Positions 60,946-64,000 of a stretch of 64,000 nucleotides of DNA are shown here, one piece after another. Each line of letters opens with the position of its first letter. Within the stretch, counting starts at the first letter, position 1. Under the pieces are notes generated by a model. That model made no database searches. It was not told where the DNA came from and worked only from the letters and a program-made list of their open reading frames with translations. A program made the translations under genes and the position numbers. The DNA is taken from positions 1,677,501 through 1,741,500 of the forward strand of contig CAJHZI010000184.1 of assembly GCA_905160935.1 (NCBI GenBank). Direction: 5' to 3'. This DNA comes from Enchytraeus crypticus. Lineage: Eukaryota > Annelida > Clitellata > Enchytraeida > Enchytraeidae.

Positions 60946-61432
60946 GAGTAAAAAATGATTACACCTGCAAAACAAAAAGTTTGTATATCTCAGGCTACTG
61001 TTAATGTTTTCCAATAAAACTTTTACCAAATACTATAGGACTAATTTTTGATAGGGTGGCCAACACTTACACTTTCGAACTGCGTAGTCAACCCTCCATT
61101 TTCTCGTCTGATCATGACTTTGCGTAGAGCATTAGGCCTATAGTACAAACACTCCAGGACTCGCAAATCCAAACAATTTCCGATGTTGTATGCGGGATAA
61201 TATACAACAAGTCCGAAATACATCAAGACGGATATTTATAACCTACAAAAGATAGCGTCTAAGATATCACGTGCACAGTTTTTACTACCAGTACAAGTGT
61301 GAAATTTGTCCAAATGAATTCTTTTTAAAAACGCAATACAGATGTTCACGAGATTTCCAAATGATAAAGGACAGACTTTACATATGTTTCTGTTATACTT
61401 ATTTATTTTTTCTCAGTAGTAGAACTGTATAA

Positions 61433-62470
61433 CTTTGGATAACGATGATGAATATTTTAAAAAGAATAGGAATTGACTGGAGAGATAGAAGACAAATTTT
61501 GAACTTGTACATGAATCAAAGAGCAGTAATCAAAATTCAACAAGAATACTCAGAAAAAGGTGAAATAGGACGTGGAGTAAAACAAGGTTGTAGCATTTCG
61601 CCGCTGCTGTGTAACATTTACGCTGAGGCAATGATGGAGGAAACCATGGAAGACTTGGAAGAAGGAATAAAAGTAGGAGGAAATTCGTTACAAGATGTAC
61701 GATTTGCAGATGACCAAGGAATGGTAGCGGGCAGCGAGATTGGAATGCAGAAGATAATGGATAGGCTGAATGATACGGCATTGAGATATGGCATGAAGAT
61801 TAATATAAAAAAGACCAAGGTTATGAGAGTGTCCAATAATAAAGGTGAAGTTAATATCACAATAAATGGTACGAAATTGGAACAGGTAAGGAGTTTCAAA
61901 TATTTGGGTTATACTATAACCGATGATGGGAAATGTTAGACGGAAATATGCAGTAGGATTGCACAAGCAAAAGCTGCCTTAGGTAGTAGAAAAGAACTAT
62001 TAACGAAAAGTCTAAAGAAAGACACAAAGACAGAGATAATGAAAGCCTTGGTTTGGACCACGCTATTATATGGATGTGAAACATGGACCTTAAGGAAGGA
62101 AGATATTAGGAAACTGGAGGCATTGGAAATGTGGATTTGGAGAAGAATGGAGAGAATTAGCTGGACTCAAAAAGTTACAAATGAGGATGTCCTGGAGAGA
62201 GTTGGCACAGATAGACAGTTGATAAATGTATTAAGAAATAGGAAGAAGAGTTGGATAGGACACATTCTAAGGGGAAGTCTGCTAAAAGAGGTCATAGAAG
62301 ACAGAAGGGAAGGAAATAGAGGCAGAGGCGGGCGGAGATTAGGCATGTTAGATGATTTAAAGACCCACTCATATGTGGAAATGAAGAGGAAGGCGGAAGA
62401 CAGAGAAGAGTGAAGGCGTTAGGTACCATGGACCTGCCAGTAGGCAGTGCACTAAGAGAGAGAGAGAGTA
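61433..62470 (+). mobile_element. RTE/BovB-like LINE, longest 5'-truncated copy
   Basis: Reverse-transcriptase C-terminal half and tail. The frame starting near 61,433 reads MMNILKRIGIDW, then motif B GVKQGCSISPLLCNIYAE, motif C VRFADDQ, and KTKVMRVS. After an in-frame TAG at 61,937-61,939 the same frame continues with TLLYGCETWTLRKED, the WIGHILRG and GRGGRRLGMLDDL tail, and PWTCQ. Further stops occur at about 62,411 and in the following RR*VPWT stretch. The catalytic motif C is FADDQ instead of YADD. The 3' end has the hairpin CTGCCAGTAGGCAG (62,434-62,447), TGCACT and (AG)n. Upstream RT domains and the endonuclease are missing, so the copy is dead. Assignment to the RTE group is by motif resemblance; a neighbouring clade is possible. 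Confidence 0.9.
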
Positions 62471-62479
62471 GAACTGTAC

Positions 62480-63615
62480 TAATAGCTAAAGTAACACAAT
62501 ATTTACAGCAGCACTGTAGTATTATCTATACTTACTATTGGCTACTGCAGCTCACTAATGGTTGCTGTAGCTAAGGATATATCGTGAAACTACTATTATA
62601 ACTGTCATTCTGATATTATATATTGAATATTTGCTAGTAAATTACAGGTAAAAATTGTTGATATATAATTTTTCATCACAAATTTTAATGTAGTAGTAAA
62701 GCTTTGTATTTAGTGTAAAATACTTAATAATTACCACTTGATAAAGTGCAGGAATTTTGTCAACTTGATCCCCAGAGGTCGTGATCTACCAGTATCTGCG
62801 TACGATAGTGTCATCTGGTGGTTGCTTGTGATATTTTCATTGGCCAGTTTCGTTGTCAGTGCAGAAAACGTGGATCATCTAGGGAACTGAGAGTGTGAAA
62901 TTCAATATTAACATAAAGGCTAAATTACAATTTTACAATACTTTATTAATTTATTAATTGAATACTCGAGTGAGCATCATAGAGACTTTCACTCGAAAAT
63001 GTTTAGGCTTAATACTATTGATACGCTGCATTAACATTTAAAAGCCTACGGAACGTGAGTCTAGAATTTTATTCTGTCTCTTCAGCAGATTTCTTGGATC
63101 TGAAATATCTTCATGAACAAATTAATAATTACATTTTGTTGTATTCATAATTATGTTTATCTAATTGATTTAATTGCTGTTCGAAATTTAATTTGGTTTC
63201 AATTAAATCTTGCATTATTGGCAATGAGTTAGAATTAAAAGTACGTAAGAGCAGAATTTATTAATTGCAAACAGAGAGTTGTGATAATGCATCTACAGAG
63301 TAAATCAACTTTTAAAAGCATTTAAAAATCCGCAAAAGTCCTATATCGGAATTCATATATTTTCATGATAGAGGCTACGTTATGACTTGGAAAGGTTAAG
63401 GCTATGAAGTATAATTATTAAAGGTTATATATTTCATATGTATTTGAATGTAAAAGTTAACATTCATATTTATAATATAGGCCTAGCAATAAAATTAATA
63501 TATTAATTACCAACATCTCTTTAATTTCGATTGCAATGTTGATTGAATATTTTATCCTATTTTTGAGTTAATTTTTATACTGTTTCCTATTACCAATATT
63601 TGGCTAACGAATGTA
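62480..63615. other. No recognisable gene
   Basis: AT-rich, no repeat family recognised. Confidence 0.5.
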
Positions 63616-63621
63616 CAATAA

Positions 63622-63712
63622 TATGCGGACATGAAGAGAGAGCGTAACATAGGAAAGTATGAAAACGTTATAAACCATGAACGTCCCAGTAGGCAGCGCA
63701 CCGACAGAGATA
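63622..63712 (+). mobile_element. RTE-like LINE tail, decayed
   Basis: Has GCGGACATGAAGAGAGAG, then AACGTTATAAACCATGAACG and CCCAGTAGGCAGCGCACCGA, matching the family 3' end with several substitutions. Confidence 0.7.
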
Positions 63713-64000
63713 TAATGGACACCAAATTTGCTATAAGATATTAAGTATACTTTTGTGCCATAAATTGATTATAGAAATTCTAGAAGGAATGCAAAGGTCG
63801 TTTGGTGTAAATACTAAGTCAAGCCTACAAGAACAGTTTAACGTCAGTTTCCCGTCTTTTGTTTCTTGTCTATACATTGGTAAAGGCGTACTTGTAATGA
63901 TTGTATGTACTCTTTTATCAGCTGAGGTCCCTTACTGAGCGTCAAAGACATTGATATGGAATGTGTACCTTTGATTACTCAATTGACAAGATAGAGAGAT

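Noticed and set aside
60940..61260. Possible DNA transposon end starting at CAGGGTGAGTAAAAAATG
   Set aside because: The head looks like some transposon ends, but I found no matching inverted end or transposase frame.

Overview
The window looks like gene-poor, AT-rich nuclear DNA from a lophotrochozoan animal, most likely a mollusc. This rests on three things: one neuropeptide precursor of the lophotrochozoan myoinhibitory-peptide (MIP/allatostatin-B) type; a dense load of 5'-truncated LINEs and tRNA-derived SINEs; and abundant (TA)n and (CT)n microsatellites. There is no operon structure and no bacterial-type gene. A cephalopod or gastropod is my guess; the species cannot be fixed from sequence alone.

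The only host gene I can support lies on the minus strand at about 35.5-36.8 kb. It encodes a 368-residue secreted prepropeptide with eight MIP-like peptides between dibasic sites. One repeat has lost its C-terminal Trp to Cys, and the last peptide ends in Gly directly at the stop codon.

The rest is mainly repeats. (1) An RTE/BovB-like LINE family occurs in more than a dozen fragments. All are anchored at the 3' end, which finishes in a CTGCC..GGCAG hairpin, TGCACT and an (AG)n run. The longest copy is 61.4-62.5 kb; one copy is inserted inside another at 41.5-42.5 kb. (2) A CR1/Jockey-group LINE with a nearly intact reverse transcriptase, broken by one homopolymer frameshift, lies at 23.2-25.0 kb, with a decayed relative at 50.5-51.0 kb. 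(3) Two tandem copies of the 3' end of a third retroelement lie at 9.2-9.75 kb. (4) At least three SINE-like families are dispersed through the window. Family A has a palindromic head; family B is tRNA-like; family C ends in the same hairpin-TGCACT tail as the RTE-like LINE, which suggests LINE and SINE partnership. (5) There are three foldback (MITE-like) elements, the best being an 852-bp one at 37.86-38.71 kb with roughly 380-bp arms flanked by TA.

Tandem repeats include a 1-kb array of 62 units of 16 bp with two unit types in a 64-bp higher-order pattern (26.68-27.67 kb). Shorter minisatellites lie at 2.0, 8.5, 13.8 and 14.2 kb, with many (TA)n tracts. Blocks between these hold no gene that I can recognise; short ORFs there look like chance. 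No rRNA gene, functional tRNA gene or CRISPR array was seen.
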